Assembly (NCBI RefSeq): GCF_020595095.1
Contig: NZ_JAJDOP010000002.1
Location: forward strand, 558,001-622,000
Length of the DNA stretch: 64,000 nt
From: Microvirga rosea
Lineage (GTDB): Bacteria; Pseudomonadota; Alphaproteobacteria; Rhizobiales; Beijerinckiaceae
Reading direction: 5' to 3'
In this document: piece after piece, positions 34,834-44,132 of the stretch
Numbering within the stretch: the first letter of the stretch is position 1
How the letters are laid out: every line of letters begins with the position of its first letter
Notes under the pieces: model-generated
Told to the model about the DNA's origin: nothing
The model's database searches: none
Seen by the model: only the letters and a program-made list of their open reading frames with translations
Translations under genes and position numbers: made by a program

Positions 34834-36480
34834 CTACTCGGCCGCCTCGGCGACGGGGGCCGGAGGCGTCCATTTGAGAACCGGAGTGCGAGCGGCTCGC
34901 GTTTCATCGAGACGGCGGCGCGGCGCGTGATACGGAGCGCCGACGAAGCGATCCTTGTCACCCTTCTTCGCAGCCATCGCAAGATCGCGCAGGGTCGCGA
35001 TGAAGAGATCGAGCGAGGCCTTGGATTCCGATTCCGTAGGCTCGATGAGCATCGCGCCATGAACGACCAGCGGGAAATACATGGTCATCGGATGGTAGCC
35101 CTCGTCGATCATCGCCTTGGCGAAATCGAGGGTCGTGACGCCCGTATCCTTCAGCCAGGTGTCATCGAAAAGCACCTCGTGCATGCAGGGCTTGTCGCCG
35201 AAGGGCTGAGAGAACAGGTCGGCGAGCGAAGCACGGATGTAGTTGGCGTTCAGCACCGCATCCTCGGACGCCTGCTTCATCCCATCCGAGCCATGGGACA
35301 GCATGTAGGAAAGCGCCCGTACATACATGCCCATCTGGCCATGGAAGGCGGTCATGCGTCCGAACGGCTTTTCCGCCGCATCCTCTTCATGCTCCACGAG
35401 GGTCGGCTCGCCGCCGTCCGTCACGGTGACGAAAGGCACCGGCGCATAAGGCGCCAGCCGCGCGGAGAGCACCACCGGCCCCGAGCCCGGACCGCCGCCG
35501 CCGTGCGGCGTCGAGAAGGTCTTGTGCAGGTTGATGTGCATGGCGTCGACGCCGAGATCGCCGGGCTTCGCCTTGCCGACGATGGCGTTGAAGTTCGCGC
35601 CGTCGCAGTAGAAATAGGCGCCGGCGTCGTGGATCGCCTTTGCGATTTCCGCCACCTGATTCTCGAAAAGACCGCAGGTGTTCGGGTTGGTGAGCATGAT
35701 GGCCGCAACATCAGGTCCGAGCAGCTTCTTCACGTCTTCCACATGCACCCAGCCGTCCTCGCGGGCCGGTACCGGCTTCACGGTAAAGCCGATCAGGGCC
35801 GCTGTGGCCGGATTGGTGCCGTGCGCCGAGTCTGGAACCAGAACGACGGTCCGGGTCTTGCCTTCGCCGCGGGCCTCGATGGCGGCCTTGATGGCCATCA
35901 TGCCGCAGAGCTCTCCATGAGCGCCGGCCTTCGGCGACAGCGCGACCGTGGTCATGTTGGTGAGGGTCACGAGATAGCGAGCAAGCTCGCTCATCAGCTC
36001 GAGAGCACCTTTGACGGTGGACACCGGCTGAAGCGGATGCACGTCCGAGAAGCCCGGCAGGCGCGCCATGCGCTCGTTGAGACGCGCATTGTGCTTCATG
36101 GTGCAGGAGCCGAGCGGAAAGAGGCCCGTATCGATGCCGTAGTTCATCTGGCTCAGGCGCACGTAGTGGCGCATGGCCTCCGGTTCCGAAAGACCCGGCA
36201 GACCGATGGCATCCTTGCGCTCCAATCCACCCAAACGGGGCTTGAAAGCGTCCGGCTCATCCAGATCGACCCCGGTCGTTTCCGTGTGGCCGATCTCGAA
36301 GATCAGGGGCTCGATCTGAGCCAACGCCTTGTTTCCCGTGAAGGTCGGGTGAGAACCCGCAGCGCCACCGGCCTTGCTGGCATCACCCTGGAGGCGCGCA
36401 GCCTCATCACCCATGCCGGCGGCAGGATCGGACACGCCGTGAGCCTGCGGAGCGGAGGGACGTCCCTGGCGGTTCAACAT
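34834..36480 (-). CDS. gcvPB: Glycine dehydrogenase (decarboxylating) subunit 2, P-protein C-terminal half
   Basis: PLP-binding half of the split P-protein of the glycine cleavage system. The PLP lysine is in HINLHKTFSTPHGGGGPG. The acidic and metal-like NPNTCGLFE, GANFNA and PLGSCTMKHN blocks are family hallmarks. 548 residues is long for gcvPB because of an Ala/Gly/Gln-rich N-terminal extension of about 45 residues. ATG 36480 overlaps the gcvPA stop by one base, so translation is coupled; GTG 36483 is the alternative. It is the last gene of the riboswitch-controlled operon. Confidence 0.95.
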   Translation of the reverse strand: MLNRQGRPSAPQAHGVSDPAAGMGDEAARLQGDASKAGGAAGSHPTFTGNKALAQIEPLIFEIGHTETTGVDLDEPDAFKPRLGGLERKDAIGLPGLSEPEAMRHYVRLSQMNYGIDTGLFPLGSCTMKHNARLNERMARLPGFSDVHPLQPVSTVKGALELMSELARYLVTLTNMTTVALSPKAGAHGELCGMMAIKAAIEARGEGKTRTVVLVPDSAHGTNPATAALIGFTVKPVPAREDGWVHVEDVKKLLGPDVAAIMLTNPNTCGLFENQVAEIAKAIHDAGAYFYCDGANFNAIVGKAKPGDLGVDAMHINLHKTFSTPHGGGGPGSGPVVLSARLAPYAPVPFVTVTDGGEPTLVEHEEDAAEKPFGRMTAFHGQMGMYVRALSYMLSHGSDGMKQASEDAVLNANYIRASLADLFSQPFGDKPCMHEVLFDDTWLKDTGVTTLDFAKAMIDEGYHPMTMYFPLVVHGAMLIEPTESESKASLDLFIATLRDLAMAAKKGDKDRFVGAPYHAPRRRLDETRAARTPVLKWTPPAPVAEAAE

Positions 36481-37820
36481 CACAGAACCTCCTTCAAGGC
36501 GGCCACGAAGGCCGCGCGGTCATCATCGGTATTCACTTCGGTGGAAGCGACCAGCAACAGATTGTCGAGGCCCGCTCCCGGCAGGAGACGCGACACGGGA
36601 ACGCCGCCCAGCACCCCCTTCTCGGCCAGCTGCTCCACGACGTCAGCCGCGGGCTTTGCCAGCTTCACGGTAAATTCGTTGAAGAAGGTCTTGTTGAGAA
36701 CCTCGACGTCCTTCACGCCTGCCAGCCGATCGGCGAGCTTCACGGCATTCGCATGGTTGATGCGGGCAAGCCGCGTCAGGCCGGCCTCGCCGAGGAGCGT
36801 CATGTGAATCGTGAAGGCGAGCGTGCATAGGCCCGAATTGGTGCAGATATTCGATGTCGCCTTGTCGCGGCGAATATGCTGCTCGCGGGTTGAGAGCGTC
36901 AGCACGAAGCCACGGTTGCCGTCCGCATCGACGGTTTCGCCGCATAGGCGGCCCGGCATCTGACGGATGTACTTCGACTTTGCGGCGAAGAGACCGACAT
37001 AAGGCCCGCCGAAATTCAGCGCGTTGCCGATGGACTGACCTTCGCCGACGACGATGTCGGCGCCCTGGCTGCCCGGCGACTGGACGAGGCCGAGCGAAAC
37101 CGCTTCCGTAAACACGGCGATCAGCAGAGCACCGTGCTGACGCGTCTTTTCGGCGATAGGCTTCAGGTCACGCACGTTGCCGAAAACGTCCGGCGTTTGC
37201 ACGACGACGCAGGAAACGCTGTCGTCGATCTGCGCCAGCAGATCTTCCGTCGCCGAAACGTCGGGAGCCAGCGTCACGACGTCATCGCTCGCCATGTCGG
37301 ACAGCGTCTTGACCACGTCCACATAATGCGGGTGAAGCCCGCCGGACAGAACGGCCTTGCGGCGCTTGGTAACGCGATGCGCCATCAGGACCGCTTCACC
37401 CGTCCCGGTCGAGCCGTCGTACATGGACGCATTGGCGACTTCCATGCCCGTGAGGGCGGCGACCTGGGTCTGGAACTCGAAGAGGTATTGCAGCGTGCCC
37501 TGAGCGATCTCCGGCTGATAGGGCGTGTAGCTCGTCAGGAACTCGGAGCGCTGGATCAGGTGATCCACCGTCGCCGGCACATGGTGCTTGTAGGCGCCGG
37601 CGCCGACGAAGAACGGAACGGACGAGGCGGAGACGTTCCTGGACGCCATCCGGGACAGGATCCGCTCCACCTCCATCTCTCCCTTCCGGCGAGGAAGGTC
37701 GATGAGGTTCTTGAGGAGCTTGTCCTTCGGAATGTCGGCGAAGAGATCGTCAACGGACTTGACCCCGATCCGTGCGAGCATTTCGCCGCGATCGGTATCG
37801 GAGAGAGGCAAATAACGCAT
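36480..37820 (-). CDS. gcvPA: Glycine dehydrogenase (decarboxylating) subunit 1, P-protein N-terminal half
   Basis: N-terminal half of the split P-protein, forming a heterotetramer with gcvPB that decarboxylates glycine onto the H-protein lipoyl arm. The 446 residues start [15 protein letters not shown] and carry [38 protein letters not shown] and [12 protein letters not shown], all typical. Split P-proteins are common in many bacteria but single-chain GcvP is more usual in enteric relatives. The ATG at 37820 was chosen over upstream in-frame codons. It lies 17 bp after the OsmC gene and overlaps gcvPB. Confidence 0.95.
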   Translation of the reverse strand: MRYLPLSDTDRGEMLARIGVKSVDDLFADIPKDKLLKNLIDLPRRKGEMEVERILSRMASRNVSASSVPFFVGAGAYKHHVPATVDHLIQRSEFLTSYTPYQPEIAQGTLQYLFEFQTQVAALTGMEVANASMYDGSTGTGEAVLMAHRVTKRRKAVLSGGLHPHYVDVVKTLSDMASDDVVTLAPDVSATEDLLAQIDDSVSCVVVQTPDVFGNVRDLKPIAEKTRQHGALLIAVFTEAVSLGLVQSPGSQGADIVVGEGQSIGNALNFGGPYVGLFAAKSKYIRQMPGRLCGETVDADGNRGFVLTLSTREQHIRRDKATSNICTNSGLCTLAFTIHMTLLGEAGLTRLARINHANAVKLADRLAGVKDVEVLNKTFFNEFTVKLAKPAADVVEQLAEKGVLGGVPVSRLLPGAGLDNLLLVASTEVNTDDDRAAFVAALKEVL

Positions 37821-37837
37821 CGGCTGAAAACCTTTGG

Positions 37838-38314
37838 TTAGTGCGAGGGAATGCCCGCCACCACGATGTCGGTGAGCACGGAATTGGCGATGAAGCATTC
37901 CTTGTGGGCAAGGTGATGCATGTCGGCGATCTGCTCCGGAGTCGGGACCTTCTCGCCGGAAAACTCGATCACCGGATCGAGCGTGACCTTTGAAACGAAG
38001 AGCTTGCCCTTCTCGTTGGGCGCCATCACCCCGAGGGCCTTGTCCTCATACCGATCCACAACGAACCGCTTCTTGGCCGCGATGGACAGGAAGGTGAGCA
38101 TGTGGCAGCTGGAGACCGCGGCGATGAACGCCTCCTCGGGGTCGACCGCGTCCTCGCGGGACAGGGGCAGCGGCACCACCGAGGGTGATGCCGAGGCCAT
38201 GAGCGCGATGCCGCCATCGAAAGACCAGCGATGGGCGCGGCTGTAACGGTTGTCGGAAAAGGCCTCGCCCTCTCCGCGCTCCCAGCGTACCGTGGCCGTG
38301 TATTCGTGCGACAT
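37838..38314 (-). CDS. OsmC/Ohr family protein inside the gcv operon
   Basis: A 158-residue OsmC-family protein, a group of dimeric thiol peroxidases and related proteins. The two conserved cysteines are present: Cys70 in [11 protein letters not shown] and Cys140 in HKECFIANS, with the Arg/Glu environment of peroxidase members ([10 protein letters not shown]). Its product could reduce organic or lipoyl-type peroxides, but this is inference. It is wedged between gcvH (13-bp gap) and gcvPA (17-bp gap) on the same strand, so it is under the glycine riboswitch. A role protecting the dihydrolipoyl group or glycine-cleavage thiols would fit the context. Confidence 0.88.
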   Translation of the reverse strand: MSHEYTATVRWERGEGEAFSDNRYSRAHRWSFDGGIALMASASPSVVPLPLSREDAVDPEEAFIAAVSSCHMLTFLSIAAKKRFVVDRYEDKALGVMAPNEKGKLFVSKVTLDPVIEFSGEKVPTPEQIADMHHLAHKECFIANSVLTDIVVAGIPSH

Positions 38315-38327
38315 CGGCTTTCCTCTC

Positions 38328-38702
38328 TTACGAGATCGACTTCACGAATTCCTGGTACTGCTCTTCAGTCATGAGGCCGTCGAGCTCGCCCGGATTCGTC
38401 ACGCGGATCTTCAGGAACCAGCCGCGTCCGGCCGGGTCCTCATTGACGGTGCCGGGGGTCTCCTCGAGAGCGGAATTGACTTCGACGACCTCGCCGGAAA
38501 CCGGCGAATAGACTTCGCTCGCCGCCTTCACGCTTTCGACGACGGCCGCCTCATCGCCCTTGGCGAGCGTTTTGCCGACGCTCGGCAGCTCCACGAACAC
38601 GACGTCGCCGAGCTGCTGCTGGGCGTAGTCGGAAATGCCGACGGTACCGGCATCGCCTTCAAGGCGAATGTATTCGTGATCCTTGGTGTAACGCGTGGTC
38701 AT
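38328..38702 (-). CDS. gcvH: Glycine cleavage system H protein
   Basis: Lipoyl carrier of the glycine cleavage system, 124 residues, shuttling the aminomethyl group between P-, T- and L-proteins. The lipoylated residue is Lys59 in VESVKAASEVYSPVSG. The opening TRYTKDHEYIRLEGD and ISDYAQQQLGDVVFVELP are standard. The start ATG at 38702 excludes a longer in-frame stretch antisense to gcvT. It lies 19 bp after gcvT and 13 bp before the OsmC gene. Confidence 0.96.
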   Translation of the reverse strand: MTTRYTKDHEYIRLEGDAGTVGISDYAQQQLGDVVFVELPSVGKTLAKGDEAAVVESVKAASEVYSPVSGEVVEVNSALEETPGTVNEDPAGRGWFLKIRVTNPGELDGLMTEEQYQEFVKSIS

Positions 38703-38721
38703 TGAGTGATCCCCCTGGATT

Positions 38722-39870
38722 TCAGCGCTTGTAACGATGTGGTGCGAACGGCATGGCGGCGACCTTGGCCGGCAGCGGCTTGCCGCGCACCATGAGGTGA
38801 AGGTCCGTTCCAACGGCGGAAACGTCCCTCGAAACGTAGCCCATGGCGACCGGGCCGTTGACGGTCGGACCGAAGCCGCCCGACGTGACGATGCCGACCT
38901 CCCGGCCATCGGGCGTCGTGATGACGGTTCCCTCGCGGGCCGGGGCGCGGCCTTCAGGCTTCAGGCCGACGCGGACACGGGCCGGGCCGTCCTTGATCTC
39001 CTGCTGGATCCGCGAAGCGCCCGGAAAGCCGCCTTCCTCGCGGCGGCGCTTCTGGATGGACCAGATCAGGCCGGCCTCGATCGGAGAGGTGGTGGTGTCG
39101 ATATCGTGGCCGTAAAGGCACAGGCCCGCCTCGAGACGCAGCGAATCACGCGCGCCCAAGCCGATCGGCTTCACCTCGGGATCGGCCAGGAGCGCCTTCC
39201 AGAGTGTCGGTGCGTCCTTGCCGTTGCACGAGATCTCGAAGCCGTCCTCGCCCGTATAGCCGGACCGGGAAACGTGGCACCAGATCCCGTCGATCTGCAC
39301 GTCGGCGGACATCATGAACGGGAGATCGGAGACCTGCGGAGCCTTCCTGGCGAGAACCGCCGTCGCGGACGGACCCTGGAGAGCCATGAGACCGAGGTCG
39401 TCCTTCCGGCGCAGGGAAACCCCGGCCGGAAGCCGGGCTTCGATATGGGCGTAATCGGCCTCCTTCATGGAGGCGTTGACCACCAGATAGAGCCAGCCCT
39501 CGTGGCCGGGGGCGCCCACCCGGGTCACCATGAGGTCGTCGAGGATGCCGCCCTCATCGGAAAGAAGCTGCGAATAGCGCTGCTGGTTGGGCTTGAGATT
39601 CACGACATCGGCGGGAATCAGGGCCTCGATGGCCCGGGCCGCCGTTTCGTGGCTTTTGTCCTCGGCGACCAGAAAAGCCTGCCCCATGTGAGAAACGTCG
39701 AACAAACCGGCGTGCTCGCGGGTCCAGTTATGCTCGGTCAGGATCCCGGAGGGATACTGCACCGGCATGTCATAGCCCGCGAAGGGCACCATGCGGGCGC
39801 CGAGGGCGACATGCTCGGCATGGAGCGGAGTTTGCAGGAGCGGCTCGTCGGCGCGGACTGGCTCGGCCAT
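38722..39870 (-). CDS. gcvT: Glycine cleavage system T protein (aminomethyltransferase)
   Basis: Tetrahydrofolate-dependent aminomethyltransferase, 382 residues, releasing ammonia and giving 5,10-methylene-THF. Hallmarks are ARMVPFAGYDMPVQYPSG, AGLFDVSHMGQ, SRSGYTGEDGFEI, GLGARDSLRLEAGLCLYG and the late GFGPTVNGPVAMGYV. Length is normal. Start ATG 39870 has GAGGGA upstream. It is the first gene of the operon and lies about 50 bp downstream of the tandem glycine riboswitch, which activates glycine cleavage when glycine is high. Confidence 0.96.
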   Translation of the reverse strand: MAEPVRADEPLLQTPLHAEHVALGARMVPFAGYDMPVQYPSGILTEHNWTREHAGLFDVSHMGQAFLVAEDKSHETAARAIEALIPADVVNLKPNQQRYSQLLSDEGGILDDLMVTRVGAPGHEGWLYLVVNASMKEADYAHIEARLPAGVSLRRKDDLGLMALQGPSATAVLARKAPQVSDLPFMMSADVQIDGIWCHVSRSGYTGEDGFEISCNGKDAPTLWKALLADPEVKPIGLGARDSLRLEAGLCLYGHDIDTTTSPIEAGLIWSIQKRRREEGGFPGASRIQQEIKDGPARVRVGLKPEGRAPAREGTVITTPDGREVGIVTSGGFGPTVNGPVAMGYVSRDVSAVGTDLHLMVRGKPLPAKVAAMPFAPHRYKR

Positions 39871-39921
39871 GGAATTCCCTCAAAAGGCGCGCGTTTCATC
39901 AGGCCCTCAAGGCCTGTTCTA

Positions 39922-40112
39922 GCGCCCCCTCTGTCCCGAGACCTGAGAGATTTCCCTTATCGCCTTCGCGCAAGGTTACGCCCGTCGGTGGGCGATGTCT
40001 TGCGACATCGCCACTTTCCAGAGTGCCAGCTCCCGCGCGGTCCTTTGGCCTGAGCGTTTCCGGGGCGGTTGCGCCTTCGGCGCCGGACGCGAAGTCCGGT
40101 CTCTCCCGCGGG
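39922..40112 (-). ncRNA. Tandem glycine riboswitch (gcvT motif)
   Basis: On the minus strand the leader reads GGGAGAGACCGG, then CGCCGAAGGCGCAA, GGAAACGCTCAGGC, AAAGGACC (first aptamer). A short linker follows, then GCACTCTGGAAAG, a long GC stem (GGCGATGTC/GACATCGCC), CGACGGGCGTAACC, GCGCGAAGGCG, GGGAAATCTCTCAGGT and GGGACAGAGGGG (second aptamer). These are the conserved blocks of the tandem glycine riboswitch in their normal order. It switches on the gcv operon when glycine binds. Identified by eye. Confidence 0.9.
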
Positions 40113-40287
40113 GATCAGCGGCTTCTCCACCTCTGAAGAGGATTTACGATCCTGTCAATAAACCAGGCTGCCGCAACAGGAAGCTTCCCGCCTCAATTGA
40201 CGGCACCCTCGCGACACCCCATGCTAAGAGCCATCGCTCACAGAAGGGGAGACGCGCGGCCAAACCGGTCGGCGGCTTCGAACGTCG

Positions 40288-41595
40288 TTGCTCGAACTGG
40301 TTATCGCATTCGTCCTCATCGCCCTCAACGGGGTTTTCGCGCTTTCCGAACTCGCCATCGTTTCCGCCCGCCGGGCCCGTTTGAAGACATTCGCCGACCA
40401 GGGGCGCGCCGGAGCCTCCATGGCCCTGGCTCTCATGGAAGATTCGGGGCGCTTCCTGTCCACGGTCCAGATCGGCATCACCCTCGTGGGCATCCTGGCC
40501 GGCGCCTTCTCGGGCGCGGCCTTGGGCGGGCGCCTGACGGAGATCCTGGCCGCCAACGGGGTTCCGCAAGGTGCGGCCGAGCCTCTCGGCTATGGCATCG
40601 TGATCAGCCTGATCACCTATTTCTCGATCGTCGTCGGCGAGCTGGTCCCCAAGCAGCTCGCCCTCCGGAATCCGGAAAGCATTGCCTGTTTCGTCGCCCC
40701 CTTGATGATGCTGGTCTCAAAGGTTGCGGCTCCGGCGGTCTGGCTTCTCAATGCCTCGACCCGCCTGATCTTCAGTCTCTTCGGCTCGAACACGGAAGGT
40801 GACAACACCGTCACCGAGGAAGAGATCAAGATGCTGGTGGGCGAGGCGGAAAGCGCAGGCGTGATCGAGGAAGAAGAGCGCCGCATGATCGGCGGCGTGC
40901 TTCGCCTCGGCGACCGGCTGGCCCGGGCTCTCATGACTCCCCGCACGGACGTGGATTGGATCGACCTGGACGACGAGCCCGGGGCCATCCGCGAGACCCT
41001 GATGACGACCCCCCATTCGCGCCTGCCCGTGAGCGAAGGCAGCGCCGACAACATGATCGGCGTCGTCGAATCGCGGGAGCTGCTCGCAGCGATCCTGGCT
41101 GGCGAAGAGCTGGACGTCCGCAAGCACGTCAAAACAGCCCCCGTGATCCCGGATACGCTCGACGCTCTCGATGCCCTGACGGTGCTCCGGGATTCGGCCA
41201 TACCGATGGCCCTGGTCCATGACGAGTATGGCCATTTCGAAGGGGTCGTGACCCCGGCCGATGCGCTGGAAGCCATCGTGGGCGCATTCCGGTCAGATGG
41301 TGAGGAACCCGAGCCCGACGCGGTCCGCCGCGAGGACGGCTCCTGGCTCCTGTCCGGATCCATGCCGGTCGACGAAATGGCCGAAGTGCTGGCAATCGCC
41401 CTTCCGGAGAACCGGACTTATCACACGGTCGGCGGCCTTGTGATCAGCGAGATTCAACACCTGCCGAACACCGGCGAGCACGTGGACGCCTACGGCTGGC
41501 GGTTCGAGGTCGTCGACCTCGACGGCCGCCGGATCGACAAGGTCATCGCCCATCCGCTGGCTCAACGCGCCGGCGCGGTCGCGCCGCTCTCCTGA
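40288..41595 (+). CDS. CNNM/CorC (HlyC-type) transporter-associated protein with CBS domains
   Basis: Integral membrane protein of 435 residues. The N-terminal CNNM transmembrane domain (about 1-190) holds ALNGVFALSELAIVSARRARL and ILAGAFSGAALGG, and VVGELVPKQLALRNPE is its signature. A cytoplasmic pair of CBS domains (about 215-330; RALMTPRTDVDWI, SRLPVSEG) and a CorC/HlyC C-terminal domain (about 345-425; VDGR-type ending) follow. Families of this type are linked to Mg2+ or Co2+ transport or homeostasis, and haemolysin naming is historical. The start is TTG 40288, with no good ribosome binding site, so the N-terminus is tentative. It is divergent from the gcv operon. Confidence 0.88.
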   Translation: MLELVIAFVLIALNGVFALSELAIVSARRARLKTFADQGRAGASMALALMEDSGRFLSTVQIGITLVGILAGAFSGAALGGRLTEILAANGVPQGAAEPLGYGIVISLITYFSIVVGELVPKQLALRNPESIACFVAPLMMLVSKVAAPAVWLLNASTRLIFSLFGSNTEGDNTVTEEEIKMLVGEAESAGVIEEEERRMIGGVLRLGDRLARALMTPRTDVDWIDLDDEPGAIRETLMTTPHSRLPVSEGSADNMIGVVESRELLAAILAGEELDVRKHVKTAPVIPDTLDALDALTVLRDSAIPMALVHDEYGHFEGVVTPADALEAIVGAFRSDGEEPEPDAVRREDGSWLLSGSMPVDEMAEVLAIALPENRTYHTVGGLVISEIQHLPNTGEHVDAYGWRFEVVDLDGRRIDKVIAHPLAQRAGAVAPLS

Positions 41596-41786
41596 CGGAT
41601 CCAGCCATATTGCCTCCCGGCCATCCGATCTGTAGCTTGGCATCAGGTGGATACGGCCTGCCGCTCGCGCCCTCCCGGGTGTGGTGAATGTATCGGAAAG
41701 CGTCTCACTCAATCCTCATTGAATGGCGAACGCATCAGCAATGCGAGCTCTGATTGTCCTCGTTCGCCATCGCGAAGGATGAGTCG

Positions 41787-42326
41787 ATGCGCACTTTTCA
41801 TGATGCAAAGGTCATGGCGACAGCTCTCAGGACGGCCCTGAAAGACCGCCAGTGCCCCATTACCCACAGTGAAGCCCTCGAGATCGTCGCCAAGCAGTTC
41901 GGCCTTGAGAACTGGAACGTGCTCGCCGCCAGGATCGATGCCTCCCCTTCGAAGCCGGAGATCCGCTTCGAGCAAACGGCTCCGATTCTTCGGATCTTCG
42001 ATGAGGAGAAAGCCAAGGCGTTCTACGTGGGTTTCCTCGGCTTCACTCTCGACTGGGAGCATCGTTTCGGGCCCGACTTCCCTCTCTATGCACAGGTTTC
42101 ACGTTCGGGCCTGACCCTGCATCTGAGCGGCCACCACGGGGACGCAACTCCCGGCTCCACGGTTTACGTCACGATGCGCGGGGTGCGGCATTACCAAAGG
42201 GAACTGGCAGACAAGCACTATCCCAACATGCGGCCGGGCCTGGAGGAGGCCGCCTGGGGAACGGTCATGACGGTAACGGATCCGTTCAGCAACAACATCA
42301 GGTTCTGCGAGCCACCGCGACGCTGA
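41787..42326 (+). CDS. Glyoxalase-superfamily (VOC) protein with an N-terminal glyoxalase-related domain
   Basis: A 179-residue protein in two parts. Residues 1-55 (MRTFHDAKVMATALRTAL, ISHSEALEIVA-type helix, WNVLAARID) form the small helical domain often seen ahead of VOC domains. Residues 60-175 are a VOC fold resembling bleomycin-resistance and glyoxalase proteins: RIFDEEKAKAFYVGFLGF, LYAQVSRSGLTLHLSGHHGD and MTVTDPFSNNIRF. The usual His/Glu metal ligands are only partly visible, so activity is uncertain; antibiotic or aldehyde binding is possible. AAGGATG precedes ATG 41787. A second VOC gene follows in the same direction. Confidence 0.8.
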   Translation: MRTFHDAKVMATALRTALKDRQCPITHSEALEIVAKQFGLENWNVLAARIDASPSKPEIRFEQTAPILRIFDEEKAKAFYVGFLGFTLDWEHRFGPDFPLYAQVSRSGLTLHLSGHHGDATPGSTVYVTMRGVRHYQRELADKHYPNMRPGLEEAAWGTVMTVTDPFSNNIRFCEPPRR

Positions 42327-42428
42327 CCTATGGCCGATGAGAGCCCGTGTGCGGCTTGACCGAAGCTGCGGATCTGGAATTCCAATGCCAGGAATAAAGA
42401 ACCGGGCCCGGCGGGAAGTGGGAACACC

Positions 42429-42833
42429 ATGAAGCAGAGCATCGCCCATATCGCCCTCGTGGTGAGGGATTACGACGAAGCCATCGCGTTCTATGTCGAT
42501 AAGCTGCACTTCGAGCTGGTCGAGGACACCTATCAGCCGGAGCAGGATAAGCGCTGGGTCGTGGTGAAACCGCCGGGCGATGGGCAGACATCCTTGCTCC
42601 TGGCCCGGGCCTCCTCCCCTGAACAGGAGAAATTCATCGGCAACCAGGCCGGAGGCCGCATTTTCCTGTTTTTGCGGACCGACGATTTCCAGCGAGACTA
42701 CCGGGCCATGGTCGGGGCCGGCATTTCGTTTGTCCGACCGCCGAAAGAAGCCCCATACGGAATCGTCGCCGTCTTCGAGGATCTCTATGGAAATCGGTGG
42801 GACCTCGTGCAGTTCACGGACGGCCGTCCCTAG
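42429..42833 (+). CDS. VOC family protein
   Basis: A single VOC domain protein of 134 residues: SIAHIALVVRDYDEAIAFYVDKLHFELVEDT carries the first metal ligand (His7) and the characteristic first strand-helix, with later strands WVVVKPPGDGQTSLLLA, FLFLRTDDFQRDYRAM and VFEDLYGNRWDLVQF, whose Glu is the usual second ligand. These are glyoxalase/dioxygenase-like proteins of unknown substrate. ATG 42429; GGGAAG lies upstream. It is followed by a terminator and lies 102 bp after the other VOC gene. Confidence 0.85.
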   Translation: MKQSIAHIALVVRDYDEAIAFYVDKLHFELVEDTYQPEQDKRWVVVKPPGDGQTSLLLARASSPEQEKFIGNQAGGRIFLFLRTDDFQRDYRAMVGAGISFVRPPKEAPYGIVAVFEDLYGNRWDLVQFTDGRP

Positions 42834-42840
42834 TCGACGG

Positions 42841-42880
42841 CAAAGCCCCGGCGAGACGGTCACGCCTTGCCGGGGCTTTG
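42841..42880 (+). terminator. Terminator after the VOC gene
   Basis: Perfect 12-bp stem CAAAGCCCCGGC/GCCGGGGCTTTG with a 16-base loop, 7 bp after the VOC stop. Minus-strand transcripts arriving from the lipoprotein gene would meet the same stem, so it may be bidirectional. Confidence 0.75.
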
Positions 42881-42969
42881 TCATGTCTTGAAATCTGTCG
42901 TCGTCCGATCCCGCCTGAGAATCGCCGCCTTTGGAGCGCCGCGATGCCGTGCGGCGGCCGCGTCGTCCG

Positions 42970-43560
42970 TCAGCCCCGCTTGCGGCGGGGAGCGGCGTGG
43001 CCACCACCGAGACCGACTTCGATCTCGAAAGTGTTCGCCTCGGCCGCGGGGACGACGATACCCTCCTCGATGATGGCGAAGTTCGCCTGAGTGTCGCCGG
43101 CCGGAATCGTCACGCTCGTCCGCTTGCTCCGGTTGGCGATGATCGTATCGCCCCGCTTGACGACGATCTGAACCGGAACGTCATAGCGGCCGGGGGCGCC
43201 GCCCGACCCGAGAAGGGCGCGGCCCTCGACGCCGACCTTGACCACCGTCGAGCCGTCCGGCTGGCCGGAGCATTCACGGGCAAGGTTGTTGATGGCGATC
43301 TGGCTGCGCAGTCCGCCGGTATCGCCGACACGTCCGCCGGCGAAGGCCTGGATCGCGGAACCGCCTTCCATGATGTCGATGGAAGGACAATAGACGTCCT
43401 CCGTGACCTTCTTTTGAGCGGGTGGCACGGTCGGCCCTGCGAAAAGGACCATGTTGCCCAAGGACGAGCCGCCCTCGCCCGGCGCTCCCCCGCAGCCGGC
43501 CAGGGCCGACAGGCCAAGAGCCGCAAGAGCAAGGCGCGCCTTCGCGTTCGATCCGCTCAT
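42970..43560 (-). CDS. Hypothetical lipoprotein
   Basis: A 196-residue protein with a lipoprotein signal (lipobox LAGC at residues 20-23), a Gly/Ser-rich linker and a mature part without a recognisable domain. It contains a Cys in VYCPSIDIMEGGSAIQAF and a repeated beta-rich stretch (VVKVGVEGRALLG, VPVQIVVKRGD, TSVTIPAGDTQANF). Its orthologues in Rhizobiales are unnamed. It reads after the IalB-family gene with a 35-bp gap, so the two are probably co-transcribed, which hints at an envelope function. Confidence 0.78.
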   Translation of the reverse strand: MSGSNAKARLALAALGLSALAGCGGAPGEGGSSLGNMVLFAGPTVPPAQKKVTEDVYCPSIDIMEGGSAIQAFAGGRVGDTGGLRSQIAINNLARECSGQPDGSTVVKVGVEGRALLGSGGAPGRYDVPVQIVVKRGDTIIANRSKRTSVTIPAGDTQANFAIIEEGIVVPAAEANTFEIEVGLGGGHAAPRRKRG

Positions 43561-43595
43561 GATGATACCCCCACCCTTCCTCTTCCTGGCTACTC

Positions 43596-44132
43596 TTACG
43601 GTAGCGCGTCGAACCCAGCCCCGAACCCGTTCAGGGAAACCGGAATGCCGATGCCTTCCTCAGGCGTTTGAAACACGATGAAGGTGGCAGTTTGACCGGT
43701 CTTCATCTGGTTCACGAGATTCTCTTCCATGACCACCTCGGCAACACATCCGGTCGACAGGCAGCGCACGAAGCCGGCCCGGCCGATATCGGTCTGGTCG
43801 ATCTTGAGGCCGAGCCCGGAGGGTAACAAGATACCGAGCGGCGCGACGACGCGAAGTAGCCGGCTCTTCGCATCGGCGGTTTTCAACACAATAATCACGA
43901 GAGTGACGTTCGGGCGGTCTTCGGCGGCCACGTTCTGCACCAGCGCACATTGCTCGCTCGTGGCACCCGCGGGCGTTTCGCACCGCATCTGCCAGTCGCC
44001 GAACGTGTTCTTCACCATGCCCTGGGCCTGGGCTCCATCGGCATAAACCGCTCCGAGCAGAGCCAGAACAGCAGCCGCCGCGCGGCCAAACCAACGAGAC
44101 ACGCTCACGGGCACCTCCGTCCTCGATTTCAT
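43596..44132 (-). CDS. Invasion-associated locus B (IalB) family protein
   Basis: A 178-residue periplasmic protein with a Sec signal peptide (VLALLGAVYADGAQAQG, cleavage after AQA). The family pattern is GDWQMRCETP at the start of the mature part, a Cys pair (CET and QCALVQ), KTADAKSRLLRVVAPLGILLPSGL, and CLSTGCVAEVVM with a second pair. IalB was named for red-cell invasion in Bartonella, but most members are in non-pathogens and their role is not known. It is divergent from ctaC (300-bp gap) and precedes the lipoprotein gene. Confidence 0.88.
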   Translation of the reverse strand: MKSRTEVPVSVSRWFGRAAAAVLALLGAVYADGAQAQGMVKNTFGDWQMRCETPAGATSEQCALVQNVAAEDRPNVTLVIIVLKTADAKSRLLRVVAPLGILLPSGLGLKIDQTDIGRAGFVRCLSTGCVAEVVMEENLVNQMKTGQTATFIVFQTPEEGIGIPVSLNGFGAGFDALP

